A stretch of DNA of 34,644 bases from Lachnospiraceae bacterium (GTDB taxonomy: Bacteria > Bacillota > Clostridia > Lachnospirales > Lachnospiraceae). Location of the stretch: contig JALEWG010000151.1 in NCBI GenBank assembly GCA_022788065.1, positions 1-34,644 of the forward strand. The letters run 5' to 3'. Below the pieces are notes generated by a model. That model did not search any database and was not told the origin of the DNA. It saw nothing but the letters and a program-made list of their open reading frames with translations. Positions 7,642 through 14,725 of this stretch are shown one piece after another; positions within the stretch are counted from its first letter, which is position 1, and each line of letters opens with the position of its first letter. The position numbers and the translations under genes are program-made.

Positions 7642-9160
7642 TGATAACCTCCCCGATACAGTCGGCCAGTTCTCCGGCCAGTACAGAATGGACTCCGTAA
7701 CGATGCTCCGCCGCCTCGCCTGCCAGCCCGTGAATATAAACGCCGAGGGACGCTGCCTCCCGTTCCTCCATGCCGAGGCCGATGAGCCCAGCGATCACAC
7801 CGCACAGTACGTCCCCGGAGCCTCCCTTGGCCATTGACGGAGACCCGCTGGAGTTAACGAAGACAGTCCCGTCCTTTCCCGCGGTCACAGTCGCCGCATC
7901 CTTTAAGACACAGGTTACACCGAACTGTCCGGAGATTTCCGAAGCTGTCCCGATAAGATCCTGTCTGATTTCCTCAACAGACTTTCCCACAAGACGTGCG
8001 CATTCGGCAAGATGCGGCGTCAGGATAATATTCTCAGTAAAATAATTCTTCAGATGCGGATACCGGGCGGCCAGATTGATCGCATCGGCGTCCATAATGA
8101 TCGGAACATAGGCATCCTCGAGGACTGTCTCCACAAGGACCTTCGCGCACTCCTCCGTCCCGATTCCCGGTCCCAGTACGATCACATCAGCCCATTCCGT
8201 CTGCTCTTTAACAAGATCCCGGAACGATTCCGGACAGGCAATCGCCTGTTTTGCATCGTACACGGCCAGGATCGCCTCCGGCAGCTTTTCCTGAAGGACC
8301 TGCCGGTTCTCCTTTGCTGTCATGATCTTAACAAGCCCCGCTCCTGTCCGGTAGGCGGCTCTCGCAGCGAAAGAGGCCGCACCGGCCATGGTTTCAGATC
8401 CCGCAATTACAAGAATGCGCCCGTACGTTCCTTTGTGAGAATACGCTTTTCTCTTCGGGATTTTGACCAGATCCTCCTTCGTATACATGCGCGCGTGCGC
8501 TTTTGCCGTTTCCGTTTCCTCCGGAACAAACCCGATATCCGCAACCGTCAGACGGCCGCAGAATTCTCTGCCCGGGAACAGAACCTGTCCCAGCTTAACC
8601 TCTCCGAACGTCACAGTCACATCTGCCTGTACCGCAATTCCCATCACCGCACCTGTCTCGGAGCTGATTCCGGACGGAATGTCAACGGCAACCACCTTCG
8701 CCCCATACTCGTCCTTCTGTCCCTGTATCAGCCCTGCCAGCTCCCGATACACCCCCTCCAACGGCCTCGTAAGACCGATCCCGAACAGGGCGTCGATCAC
8801 GAGCGCACAACTTCCGGGGATAAAATCCCGGTAAGAATATACGGGAATTTCCAGTTTCTCCGCAATGGAAAGCTGCGTCTCCATCTCCGGACTCAGCTTT
8901 GCGTTCCTGTCCGGGAGCAGGATAGAAACCGTGATCCCGCTAAGAAACAACATCCTCGCTGCGGCTACTCCGTCCGCTCCGTTGTTTCCGGGTCCACAGA
9001 CAGCCCACACATTTCCGGGTTTTCCCGCAAGAAGCGTCTTCGCCTCTTCCGCCACCGAGAGAGCTGCCCGTTCCATCAGTACCAGGGACGGAATCCCGAA
9101 CGTCTCAATCGATCGCCTGTCGATCGCCTTCATTTCTTTTCCGCTCACCAGATATCTCAC
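7628..9160 (-). CDS. nnr: Bifunctional NAD(P)H-hydrate epimerase / dehydratase
   Basis: A 510-residue metabolite-repair enzyme. The N-terminal YjeF_N domain (about 1-215) epimerises R/S-NAD(P)HX and carries GPGNNGADGVAAARM (56-70). The C-terminal ribokinase-like domain (about 225-500) is the ADP/ATP-dependent dehydratase, with GSGDVLCGVIAGLIG near residue 455. Together they restore hydrated NADH and NADPH. The start is GTG, overlapping the acpS stop in a GTGA arrangement, with GGGAGG about ten bases upstream. The overlap at both ends (acpS before, alr after) shows strict operon organisation. Close linkage of nnr with acpS and alr is familiar in Firmicutes. Confidence 0.95.
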   Translation of the reverse strand: MRYLVSGKEMKAIDRRSIETFGIPSLVLMERAALSVAEEAKTLLAGKPGNVWAVCGPGNNGADGVAAARMLFLSGITVSILLPDRNAKLSPEMETQLSIAEKLEIPVYSYRDFIPGSCALVIDALFGIGLTRPLEGVYRELAGLIQGQKDEYGAKVVAVDIPSGISSETGAVMGIAVQADVTVTFGEVKLGQVLFPGREFCGRLTVADIGFVPEETETAKAHARMYTKEDLVKIPKRKAYSHKGTYGRILVIAGSETMAGAASFAARAAYRTGAGLVKIMTAKENRQVLQEKLPEAILAVYDAKQAIACPESFRDLVKEQTEWADVIVLGPGIGTEECAKVLVETVLEDAYVPIIMDADAINLAARYPHLKNYFTENIILTPHLAECARLVGKSVEEIRQDLIGTASEISGQFGVTCVLKDAATVTAGKDGTVFVNSSGSPSMAKGGSGDVLCGVIAGLIGLGMEEREAASLGVYIHGLAGEAAEHRYGVHSVLAGELADCIGEVINEKL

Positions 9161-9525
9161 TTTTCTTCTCCCTCCCCCACGGCAAATGCCATGGCATACT
9201 CTGCTGTATCCGATATGGAAACCTCGATGCGCCGGATGTCCTTCTCCTGTGCCAGCCGCTTTGCACCGCCGTGCAGGTTCACATACGGTTTCCCAAGATC
9301 GTCTCTCAGGACTTCCACATCAATGGGCATAAAACTTCGAAACCCCGTTCCCAGAACTTTCGCGACCGCCTCCTTGACAGCAAAAGTGCCGGCAAGTACA
9401 GACGTTCTCCCGTCTGCCTGCCGGCGCTCCTCCTCCGTGAAGACACGCAGCAAAAAAGCCTCTTTTTCACAGGCTTTCTTCATGCGTTCGATTTCAATGA
9501 TGTCACAGCCAACTCCTGTCAACAT
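9157..9525 (-). CDS. acpS: Holo-[acyl-carrier-protein] synthase
   Basis: A 122-residue phosphopantetheinyl transferase that moves the 4'-phosphopantetheine arm of CoA to the Ser of apo-ACP. The magnesium ligands are D8 in GVGCDIIEIER and E52 in GTFAVKEAVAKVLGTG; both family signatures are intact. The ATG has AGGAAG eight bases upstream. It begins 5 nt after rex stops and ends inside the nnr start codon. The orphan ACP at 33246-33479 is one possible partner besides the housekeeping AcpP, which is not in this window. Confidence 0.95.
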   Translation of the reverse strand: MLTGVGCDIIEIERMKKACEKEAFLLRVFTEEERRQADGRTSVLAGTFAVKEAVAKVLGTGFRSFMPIDVEVLRDDLGKPYVNLHGGAKRLAQEKDIRRIEVSISDTAEYAMAFAVGEGEEK

Positions 9526-9530
9526 GCCGC

Positions 9531-10235
9531 TTACTTCCTGTCTGTCTCTGCCTGATTTTTGCCGTCATTTCCTGCCTTTTCCCGCTCTTTTCGCTCTCTC
9601 TCGTCCTGCATACTGCAGACACGGTAGGAAAGACGCATCAGACTCTCGGAAAGATGTACATTTTCCACCACGACATCGTCGGGAACATTCAGATCCGTGT
9701 GCGCGAAGTTCCAGATCGCCTTGATTCCCGCTTTCACAAGACGGTCCGCAATCTCCGGAGCTTTGGATTTCGGGATCGTAAGTGCAGCGATCTGCACCTC
9801 ATTTTCGATAATAAACTGCTCCAGATCATCAATTCCGCGGATTTCCACTCCCCGGACCACAAGGCCGATCAGTCTCGGATTAATATCGAACATTCCCTTT
9901 ATCATAAACCCGCGCTTTTCAAAGTTTGTATAATTGGCGATCGCCTGTCCCAGATTTCCGGCACCTATGATGATAATATTATGCTGCCTGTCGATTCCGA
10001 TAATTCTCGCGATCTCCGTATATAGGTACTTTACATTGTAGCCGTACCCCTGCTGCCCGAAACCGCCGAAATTATTCAGGTCCTGACGGATCTGAGATGC
10101 TGTCACTTTCATTCTCGCACTCAGTTCATTGGAAGAAATCCTCTCGATCCCCTCCTCCATCAGATCACCCAGGTATCTGTAATATCTGGGCAGTCTCGAA
10201 ATGACCGCCTTCGAAATCTGTCTCTCCTCTGCCAT
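9531..10235 (-). CDS. rex: Redox-sensing transcriptional repressor Rex
   Basis: A 234-residue regulator that binds DNA when NADH/NAD+ is low and lets go when NADH rises, controlling fermentation genes in clostridia. The N-terminal winged helix (about 10-75) includes ELSARMKVTASQIRQDLNNF and GGFGQQGYGYNV. The Rossmann NADH site is IIIIGAGNLGQAIANY, and the C-terminal domain-swap helix follows. The ATG at 10235 is preferred because AAGGTGA lies eight bases upstream; an in-frame GTG at 10247 would overlap that site. The C-terminus carries an unusual highly charged tail of about 25 residues rich in Glu, Lys and Arg, making it a little longer than usual. First gene of the rex-acpS-nnr-alr-mazF unit. 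Confidence 0.95.
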   Translation of the reverse strand: MAEERQISKAVISRLPRYYRYLGDLMEEGIERISSNELSARMKVTASQIRQDLNNFGGFGQQGYGYNVKYLYTEIARIIGIDRQHNIIIIGAGNLGQAIANYTNFEKRGFMIKGMFDINPRLIGLVVRGVEIRGIDDLEQFIIENEVQIAALTIPKSKAPEIADRLVKAGIKAIWNFAHTDLNVPDDVVVENVHLSESLMRLSYRVCSMQDERERKEREKAGNDGKNQAETDRK

Positions 10236-10300
10236 ATGTTCTTTCACCTTCCTGTATCCGAATCCCCTGACGGCATACGGATAAAATTAACCATATGAGT

Positions 10301-10328
10301 ATTATATCACACAGGTTTCATTTGTCAA
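10301..10328 (-). promoter_or_regulatory. rex operon promoter
   Basis: On the minus strand TTGACA (10323-10328), 16 bp, TATAAT (10301-10306) with an extended TGA. Leader is about 60 nt. A second TTGACA copy lies 11 bp further upstream (10334-10339). Confidence 0.8.
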
Positions 10329-10334
10329 ATCCTT

Positions 10335-10349
10335 GTCAAACGATTTGAC
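10335..10349. promoter_or_regulatory. Operator-like dyad at the rex promoter
   Basis: GTCAAA-CGA-TTTGAC is a perfect 6-bp inverted repeat with 3-nt centre directly upstream of the -35. One arm is repeated in the -35 itself, so three GTCAAA/TTTGAC half-sites lie within 10323-10349. It does not match the clostridial Rex box that I know (TTGTTAAnnnnTTAACAA). Confidence 0.4.
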
Positions 10350-10351
10350 GC

Positions 10352-10387
10352 AAAAAACTGCGGCCGCTTATGCAGCAGCCGCAGTTT
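10352..10387 (-). terminator. Minus-strand terminator with no known gene in front of it
   Basis: A 10-bp GC-rich stem (AAACTGCGGC at 10355-10364 with GCCGCAGTTT at 10378-10387, 13-nt loop) is followed on the minus strand by six Ts. It has no T tract on the plus strand. No minus-strand gene lies between it and the plus-strand DUF554 gene, so it would end an unannotated transcript. Confidence 0.6.
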
Positions 10388-10666
10388 ACTGACACTTACT
10401 GCTCGCATTACGCTTTCTGTGATCCAGGCAGTAATTTCAGGAGTTATTCATGATAACAGATTTTGAGTTTACTGCCTGACTTTTCAATTTATTATGTTTA
10501 AGCAGTAAATTTTCGGATATGGACACACATTGGCCACGTTATTTTACTGTCTATACACCACAAAAGGATTTTTAGACCGTAACTGGCTGTATTCTGCCTC
10601 CGTTCGCTATCCCAGGCATGATCTTCATGATTTTCATCGCTCCAACACTCAGTAAACACTCAGTAA
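10386..10666. repeat. Cluster of eight CAGTAA/TTACTG hexamers in a gene-free interval
   Basis: The interval 10236-10773 has no credible gene. Inside it the hexamer TTACTG occurs at 10386, 10396, 10469 and 10544, and its complement CAGTAA at 10429, 10503, 10650 and 10661; well under one would be expected by chance. Several are arranged as pairs: CAGGCAGTAA/TTACTGCCTG (10425-10434, 10469-10478), TTTACTGC/GCAGTAAA (10468-10475, 10502-10509), and an 11-bp tandem repeat ACACTCAGTAA (10645-10666). Part of it (10467-10516) resembles an element at 33018-33064. Confidence 0.7.
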
Positions 10667-10713
10667 ATCATCTTTTATTTTGCAATTCCGTATTTTTTTC
10701 CTTTGAACTGTGC

Positions 10714-10719
10714 TATAAT
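10714..10719 (+). promoter_or_regulatory. -10 box of the DUF554 gene
   Basis: TATAAT preceded by TGC, an extended -10; the -35 region is poor. Leader about 48 nt. The last two hexamer repeats of the cluster lie 48-70 bp upstream. Confidence 0.55.
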
Positions 10720-10773
10720 CACTTCCGGATTCAATTCCTCACCAATTCGCAAGAATACTCGGAGGTGTCATGT

Positions 10774-11493
10774 ATGGCAGGTTTGGGAACGATAATAAAC
10801 GTCGCGGGAATCATTTTGGGCGGTCTTTTCGGTCTGCTGTTCGGAAAAAAAATGAAGCCGAGGTTTCAGGAGACACTGATGAGCGCGGCCGCGCTCTGCG
10901 TCCTGTTTCTGGGAATCGGCGGCTGTATGGAGGAAATGCTTGCGGTCGAAAACGGTCATCTCTCCTCCTCCGGCTCCATGATGATGATCGGCTGTTTCGC
11001 TCTGGGCGCGTTAATCGGTGAATGGCTGGATATAGACCGCCACATGGAGGAATTCGGCGTCTGGCTCAAAGAAAAGACCAAAAGCCAGGGAGACTCCGCC
11101 TTTGTGGACGGCTTCGTAAATGCCTCCCTGACTGTCTGCATCGGCGCCATGGCAGTCGTGGGCTCTATCACGGACGGTATCACCGGCGATTATTCGATTC
11201 TTACCGCCAAGGCGGTGCTGGACTTCATCATCGTCATGATCATGACCGCTTCTATGGGAAAAGGCTGTATCTTTTCCGCCATCCCCGTCGGGCTGTTTCA
11301 GGGCTCCATCACCTTCATGGCCCGGCTTGTGGAACCGCTGATAACCCCGTCGGCGCTGTCCAACATGTCCCTCACAGGATCCATGCTGATCTTCTGCGTC
11401 GGCGTCAACCTGATCTGGGGCAAAAAAATAAAAGTTGCCAATCTCCTGCCCACGGTATTTCTCGCTGTGGCGTGGGCCTGGCTTGCCGGTTAG
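10774..11493 (+). CDS. DUF554 family membrane protein (YdfK-like)
   Basis: A 239-residue integral membrane protein, length typical of the family. It opens MAGLGTIINVAGIILGGLFGLLFG, then has hydrophobic segments around residues 30-47, 60-80, 120-150, 165-185 and 205-237, with the conserved TVCIGAMAVVGSITDGI region. The family is described as a possible membrane transporter or channel; the substrate is unknown. The ATG is set by GGAGG eight bases upstream. An overlapping ATG four bases earlier is in another frame and opens only a shadow. Single gene with its own promoter and terminator. Confidence 0.88.
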   Translation: MAGLGTIINVAGIILGGLFGLLFGKKMKPRFQETLMSAAALCVLFLGIGGCMEEMLAVENGHLSSSGSMMMIGCFALGALIGEWLDIDRHMEEFGVWLKEKTKSQGDSAFVDGFVNASLTVCIGAMAVVGSITDGITGDYSILTAKAVLDFIIVMIMTASMGKGCIFSAIPVGLFQGSITFMARLVEPLITPSALSNMSLTGSMLIFCVGVNLIWGKKIKVANLLPTVFLAVAWAWLAG

Positions 11494-11507
11494 AACAACT
11501 CATTAAG

Positions 11508-11550
11508 AGAAGGGGCGGCGCACGGATCGTGCGCCAGCCCCTTTCTTTTT
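11508..11550 (+). terminator. Terminator of the DUF554 gene
   Basis: A long GC-rich hairpin (GAAAGGGGC-GGCGCAC pairing with GTGCGCC-GCCCCTTTC, allowing one bulged A) followed by CTTTTT. It lies about 15 nt after the stop codon. Confidence 0.9.
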
Positions 11551-11597
11551 CAGGTGTTTTAATCCATTATTTTTCTTGCTGACATATTGCAGTAAAT

Positions 11598-12434
11598 CTA
11601 CAGATTTTCCACCGCATCGGCTGCTTTCGTCATAAACGGAGCTTCCACGTACTCGACGGTACCGGCATCGACAGCTCCTGCGATCTCCGGACGGATCGGG
11701 ATCTGGGCCAGCACCGGAATTCCGTATTCCTTCGCGGTTTCTTCCAGATGGCTCTCTCCGAACACGGAAATCTTCTTTCCGCAGTCCGGGCATTCCAGAT
11801 AGCTCATGTTCTCCACAAGACCGATGATCGGAATATCCATCTTCTTCGCCATGTTGACCGCCTTCGCAACGATCATGGAAACCAGCTCCTGCGGGGAGGT
11901 AACGATGATAATTCCGTCAACCGGAAGAGACTGGAACACAGTAAGCGGCACGTCGCCGGTTCCCGGAGGCATATCCACAAACATATAGTCGATATCCTTC
12001 CAGTAGGTTTCTCCCCAGAACTGCTTTACAGCGCCGGCGATAACCGGTCCTCTCCAGATGACCGGATCGGTCTCATGCTCCAGAACCATGTTGGAAGAGA
12101 TCAGCTCGATTCCCGTTGCCGTAACGGCCGGCATTAAAAGCTTTCCATCCGGTGTCACCATTGCCATTTCATGGATTCCGAATGCCTTCGGAATCGACGG
12201 TCCTGTAATATCCGCATCCAGAATACCGACACGATGGTTTCTGGCACGCAGGCTGCAGGCCATTAAAGAAGTTACCAGCGATTTGCCGACTCCGCCTTTT
12301 CCGCTGACAACTCCGATTACCTTCTTTACGGAGCTTTCCGGACTCAGTTTCTCCAGAAAGCTTGTTTTATCCATTTTTCTGCTGCCGCAGTCCGCGGTGC
12401 AGGACCCACAGTCGTGGGTACAGTTCTCACTCAT
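11598..12434 (-). CDS. Mrp/NBP35-type iron-sulfur carrier ATPase (ApbC)
   Basis: A 278-residue P-loop NTPase that binds and transfers [4Fe-4S] clusters to apo-proteins in the cytoplasm. The N-terminus has a Cys cluster (C5, C9, C12, C16) as in NBP35-type members. The deviant Walker A GKGGVGKS is at 45-52, Walker B-like FVDMPPGTGD at 152-161, and the CPDC pair (C215, C218) that bridges the cluster in the dimer is present. GGAGG eight bases upstream sets the ATG. It follows HPr by 23 nt and is probably transcribed from the HPr promoter. The MetG/DUF59-like domain seen in some Mrp proteins is absent. Confidence 0.92.
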   Translation of the reverse strand: MSENCTHDCGSCTADCGSRKMDKTSFLEKLSPESSVKKVIGVVSGKGGVGKSLVTSLMACSLRARNHRVGILDADITGPSIPKAFGIHEMAMVTPDGKLLMPAVTATGIELISSNMVLEHETDPVIWRGPVIAGAVKQFWGETYWKDIDYMFVDMPPGTGDVPLTVFQSLPVDGIIIVTSPQELVSMIVAKAVNMAKKMDIPIIGLVENMSYLECPDCGKKISVFGESHLEETAKEYGIPVLAQIPIRPEIAGAVDAGTVEYVEAPFMTKAADAVENL

Positions 12435-12457
12435 TTCTTCTTCCTCCGGTTATTTCT

Positions 12458-12721
12458 CTATTCTTCCAGTCCGTTCTCGATCAGACTGCAGACTGCTTCC
12501 AGCGCGGCATCTTCGTCTTCCCCGCTGCACTGCACTTCGATCTCCGATCCGCATTTCACTCCGGAGGCCATCACGTTCAGCACACTTTTCGCGTTGATTT
12601 CCTTATCTTTATATAGGATCGTAACCTTTGACTGGAATTTCATTGAAGTCTGGCACAAAAGCCCCGCCGGCCGAAGATGGAGACCGGACGGATTCACAAC
12701 CTGTATTTTTCTTGATTTCAT
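12458..12721 (-). CDS. HPr family phosphocarrier protein
   Basis: An 87-residue PTS carrier. With the start chosen here, H15 in GLHLRPAG is the PEP/enzyme I phosphorylation site and S46 in NAKSVLNVMASGV is the regulatory site for HPr kinase, exactly at the canonical positions. That numbering, AAGGAG nine bases upstream, and a promoter whose start point lies downstream of the alternative ATG at 12745 all support this start. No enzyme I gene is present here. The C-terminus is acidic. Whether it is the main HPr or a Crh-like paralogue cannot be told, but the active-site His argues for true HPr activity. Confidence 0.93.
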   Translation of the reverse strand: MKSRKIQVVNPSGLHLRPAGLLCQTSMKFQSKVTILYKDKEINAKSVLNVMASGVKCGSEIEVQCSGEDEDAALEAVCSLIENGLEE

Positions 12722-12747
12722 CAGCGCACACTCCTTCCCTTTCATGC

Positions 12748-12776
12748 ATTCTATAACAGTTTTCCGGGAATGTCAA
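12748..12776 (-). promoter_or_regulatory. HPr promoter
   Basis: On the minus strand TTGACA (12771-12776), 17 bp, TAGAAT (12748-12753). The -35 overlaps the queH stop codon, and the leader is only about 20 nt. Confidence 0.85.
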
Positions 12777-13399
12777 GGCAGGGACGGGCGTGAATACACG
12801 CAGCCGCAGTAATTCTGCCGATAGAGGCCGTGTTCCTTTGAAAGTTCAATGGAACGCCGGTAGCCGTTCTTCTTTTTAAAATCCGAATTGAGGAACCGGA
12901 CGCCGTACTTTTCTCCCATTTCTTCCCCGATCCGGTTTAAACGCTCCGCATCCTTTAACGGACTGATCGTCAGTGTCGTTGTAAACCAGTCGTATCCGCC
13001 TTCCTTTGCAAGCCGCGCCGCCTCCTCCAGACGAAGCTTAAAACACTCGGTGCAGCGCGCGCCGCCTTCCGGCTCTTTTTCCAGCCCTTTTACGGCGGAA
13101 TAAAACACCTCCGGCCGGTACTCGCCCTTTACCAGACGGATCGGATTTCTGACTCCCTGTGCATTCAGTTCTCCAATCAGCCGTTCCTGCTCATTCACCC
13201 TCTCCTCATATTCCGTATCCGGATAAATATTGGGATTATAATAAAATACGGTTATGGAGAAATAGTCCGACAGATATTCCAGACAGTAGCTGCTGCACGG
13301 AGCACAGCAACTGTGGAGAAACAATGTCGGTGCCGGTTCTCTTTCCTTTATCCCGGAAAGGACCCGTTCCAGCTCTTTCTGGTAATTTCGTCTGTTCAT
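12773..13399 (-). CDS. queH: Epoxyqueuosine reductase QueH
   Basis: A 208-residue enzyme that reduces epoxyqueuosine to queuosine in tRNA, the non-cobalamin alternative to QueG. The family Cys pairs are visible: HSCCAPCSSYCLEYL near residue 29, GGARCTECFKLRLEEAA near 136, and NYCGCVYSRP at the C-terminus; these bind the [4Fe-4S] cluster and extra iron. TTLTISPLKD and FKKKNGYRRSIELSKEH are also typical. ATG with GGAGG five bases upstream. It follows rpoD by 75 nt across a hairpin, so it may be cotranscribed at reduced level. Confidence 0.93.
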   Translation of the reverse strand: MNRRNYQKELERVLSGIKEREPAPTLFLHSCCAPCSSYCLEYLSDYFSITVFYYNPNIYPDTEYEERVNEQERLIGELNAQGVRNPIRLVKGEYRPEVFYSAVKGLEKEPEGGARCTECFKLRLEEAARLAKEGGYDWFTTTLTISPLKDAERLNRIGEEMGEKYGVRFLNSDFKKKNGYRRSIELSKEHGLYRQNYCGCVYSRPSLP

Positions 13400-13419
13400 G
13401 TTTCCCTCCGTGCGTGAAA

Positions 13420-13449
13420 GAGGACAGCCGGATCTCTCCTGCTGTCCTC
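13420..13449 (-). terminator. Hairpin between rpoD and queH (weak terminator)
   Basis: A 9-bp stem GAGGACAGC/GCTGTCCTC with a 12-nt loop, followed on the minus strand only by TTTC. It probably attenuates rather than fully stops transcription. Confidence 0.45.
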
Positions 13450-13474
13450 CAGTTCCCTTTTATTTGTCATTGAT

Positions 13475-14602
13475 CTAGAGAAAATCCCGAATGCGTTTGC
13501 TGCGAACCGGATTTCTCAGTTTTCTCAGTGCTTTTGCCTCGATCTGGCGGATACGCTCCCTCGTGACATTGAATTCTTTTCCAACTTCTTCCAGTGTTCT
13601 CGGATGTCCGTCTTCCAGTCCGAAACGAAGCACGATAACCTGACGTTCCCTCTCTTTCAGATCTCCAAGCAGCGCATCAATGTGCTCTCTTAACATTACA
13701 GATTCCACATTTCCCTCCGGAGTCACGGCGTTGCTGTCCGCAACAAAGTCTCCCAGGTTGGAATCATCCTCCTCACCGATGGGAGTTTCCAGAGAAGCAG
13801 GCTCTCTTGCGATCTGCATGATCTCCATAACCTTGTCTTCCGACATCTCCAATGCATCCGCCAGCTCTGTCACGGACGGCTCATAACCCAGTTCCAGAGT
13901 CAGCTTTCGCTGCATCTTCGACATCTTGTTGATCGTCTCCACCATATGCACCGGTACCCGGATCGTTCTCGCCTGATCCGCGAGCGCTCTCGTCACGGAC
14001 TGTCTGATCCACCAGGTAGCATATGTACTCAGTTTGTAACCTTTTGTATAATCAAACTTTTCCACGCCTTTGATCAGCCCCAGATTTCCCTCCTGAACGA
14101 GATCCAGGAAGCTCATTCCACGGCCGGTGTAGCGTTTCGCAATGCTGACAACAAGTCTTAAGTTTGCCTCGATCAACCGCTCTTTGGCAGCCTCATCGCC
14201 CTCGGCTTTCTTTTTCGCCAGCCGCGTTTCTTCTTCTGCAGAAAGAAGCGGAACGGTACCGATTTCCTTCAGATACATACGAACCGGATCTTCTGTGCCA
14301 ATTCCTTCCAGAAGGTCGATGGCATCCAGATCGATGTCCTCTTCCATCTTGTCGCCTGAAAAGTCGTCGTCGATATCGTCCATAAGCAGAGGATCGTCAT
14401 CCACAAGCACTGTGTCGTCGATTATCGGAATTACCACAATATTATTGTGTTCCAGATAACTGTAAATTTCATCCATCTGTTCCGGACCAAGATTATCTGC
14501 GGCGAAAAAATCATTGATCTCAGTAACGTCAAGCGCGTTCTGTTTTGTCTTTGCAAGTTCGACAAGTTCCTTGAGTTTTTCTAAAAATACTTCTTTTTCC
14601 AC
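13475..14602 (-). CDS. rpoD: Primary sigma factor SigA (RpoD)
   Basis: A 375-residue housekeeping sigma factor. An acidic N-terminal region 1.1-like part is followed by region 1.2 ([21 protein letters not shown], near 105-125), region 2 ([20 protein letters not shown] and [20 protein letters not shown]), region 3 and region 4 ([19 protein letters not shown] and the [22 protein letters not shown]). The start is GTG with AAGGA eight bases upstream. Its promoter and a structured leader are directly in front. The gene upstream is dagK, not dnaG as in the usual Firmicute dnaG-rpoD order. Confidence 0.97.
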   Translation of the reverse strand: MEKEVFLEKLKELVELAKTKQNALDVTEINDFFAADNLGPEQMDEIYSYLEHNNIVVIPIIDDTVLVDDDPLLMDDIDDDFSGDKMEEDIDLDAIDLLEGIGTEDPVRMYLKEIGTVPLLSAEEETRLAKKKAEGDEAAKERLIEANLRLVVSIAKRYTGRGMSFLDLVQEGNLGLIKGVEKFDYTKGYKLSTYATWWIRQSVTRALADQARTIRVPVHMVETINKMSKMQRKLTLELGYEPSVTELADALEMSEDKVMEIMQIAREPASLETPIGEEDDSNLGDFVADSNAVTPEGNVESVMLREHIDALLGDLKERERQVIVLRFGLEDGHPRTLEEVGKEFNVTRERIRQIEAKALRKLRNPVRSKRIRDFL

Positions 14603-14631
14603 GTATAACGTCCTTTCAAGTGAAAGTTGTT

Positions 14632-14656
14632 AAAAGATAAGGCAGTCGAAACTGCC
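14632..14656 (-). promoter_or_regulatory. Structured leader of rpoD
   Basis: Between promoter and GTG, the minus strand has GGCAGT-TTCG-ACTGCC (14641-14656), a 6-bp stem with a UUCG tetraloop, followed by TTATCTTTT: a terminator-like shape. Just downstream CTTTC-ACTT-GAAAG (about 14611-14624) forms a second hairpin that would cover part of the ribosome binding site. This suggests attenuation or translational control of rpoD (inference). Confidence 0.45.
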
Positions 14657-14668
14657 CCACGATGATTC

Positions 14669-14697
14669 ATTATATACCATTCCACTACATTTTTCAA
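14669..14697 (-). promoter_or_regulatory. rpoD promoter
   Basis: On the minus strand TTGAAA (14692-14697), 17 bp, TATAAT (14669-14674): close to SigA consensus, in the 123-nt gap after dagK. Confidence 0.85.
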
Positions 14698-14725
14698 CAT
14701 TTTTATTTGATTTTCCGACTGATTC

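Noticed and set aside
8012..9724. A 570-codon open frame on the plus strand opposite nnr, acpS and part of rex
   Set aside because: It is antisense to three well-recognised genes, rich in Arg, Ser and His, without a ribosome binding site or family similarity. It is a shadow of codon bias.
10236..10350. A Rex-binding site in front of rex
   Set aside because: No match to TTGTTAAnnnnTTAACAA or TTGTGAnnnnnnTCACAA was found; only the GTCAAA/TTTGAC dyad is present.
10572..10637. A 21-codon minus-strand frame (MKIMKIMPGIANGG...) in the hexamer interval
   Set aside because: The GGAG is only two bases from the ATG and the peptide is built from a 9-bp tandem repeat. Too little to call a gene, although it lies in the supposed orphan transcript.
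10386..10666. CRISPR array in the hexamer cluster
   Set aside because: Copies are 6-11 bp, in both orientations and irregularly spaced; no repeat-spacer structure and no cas genes.
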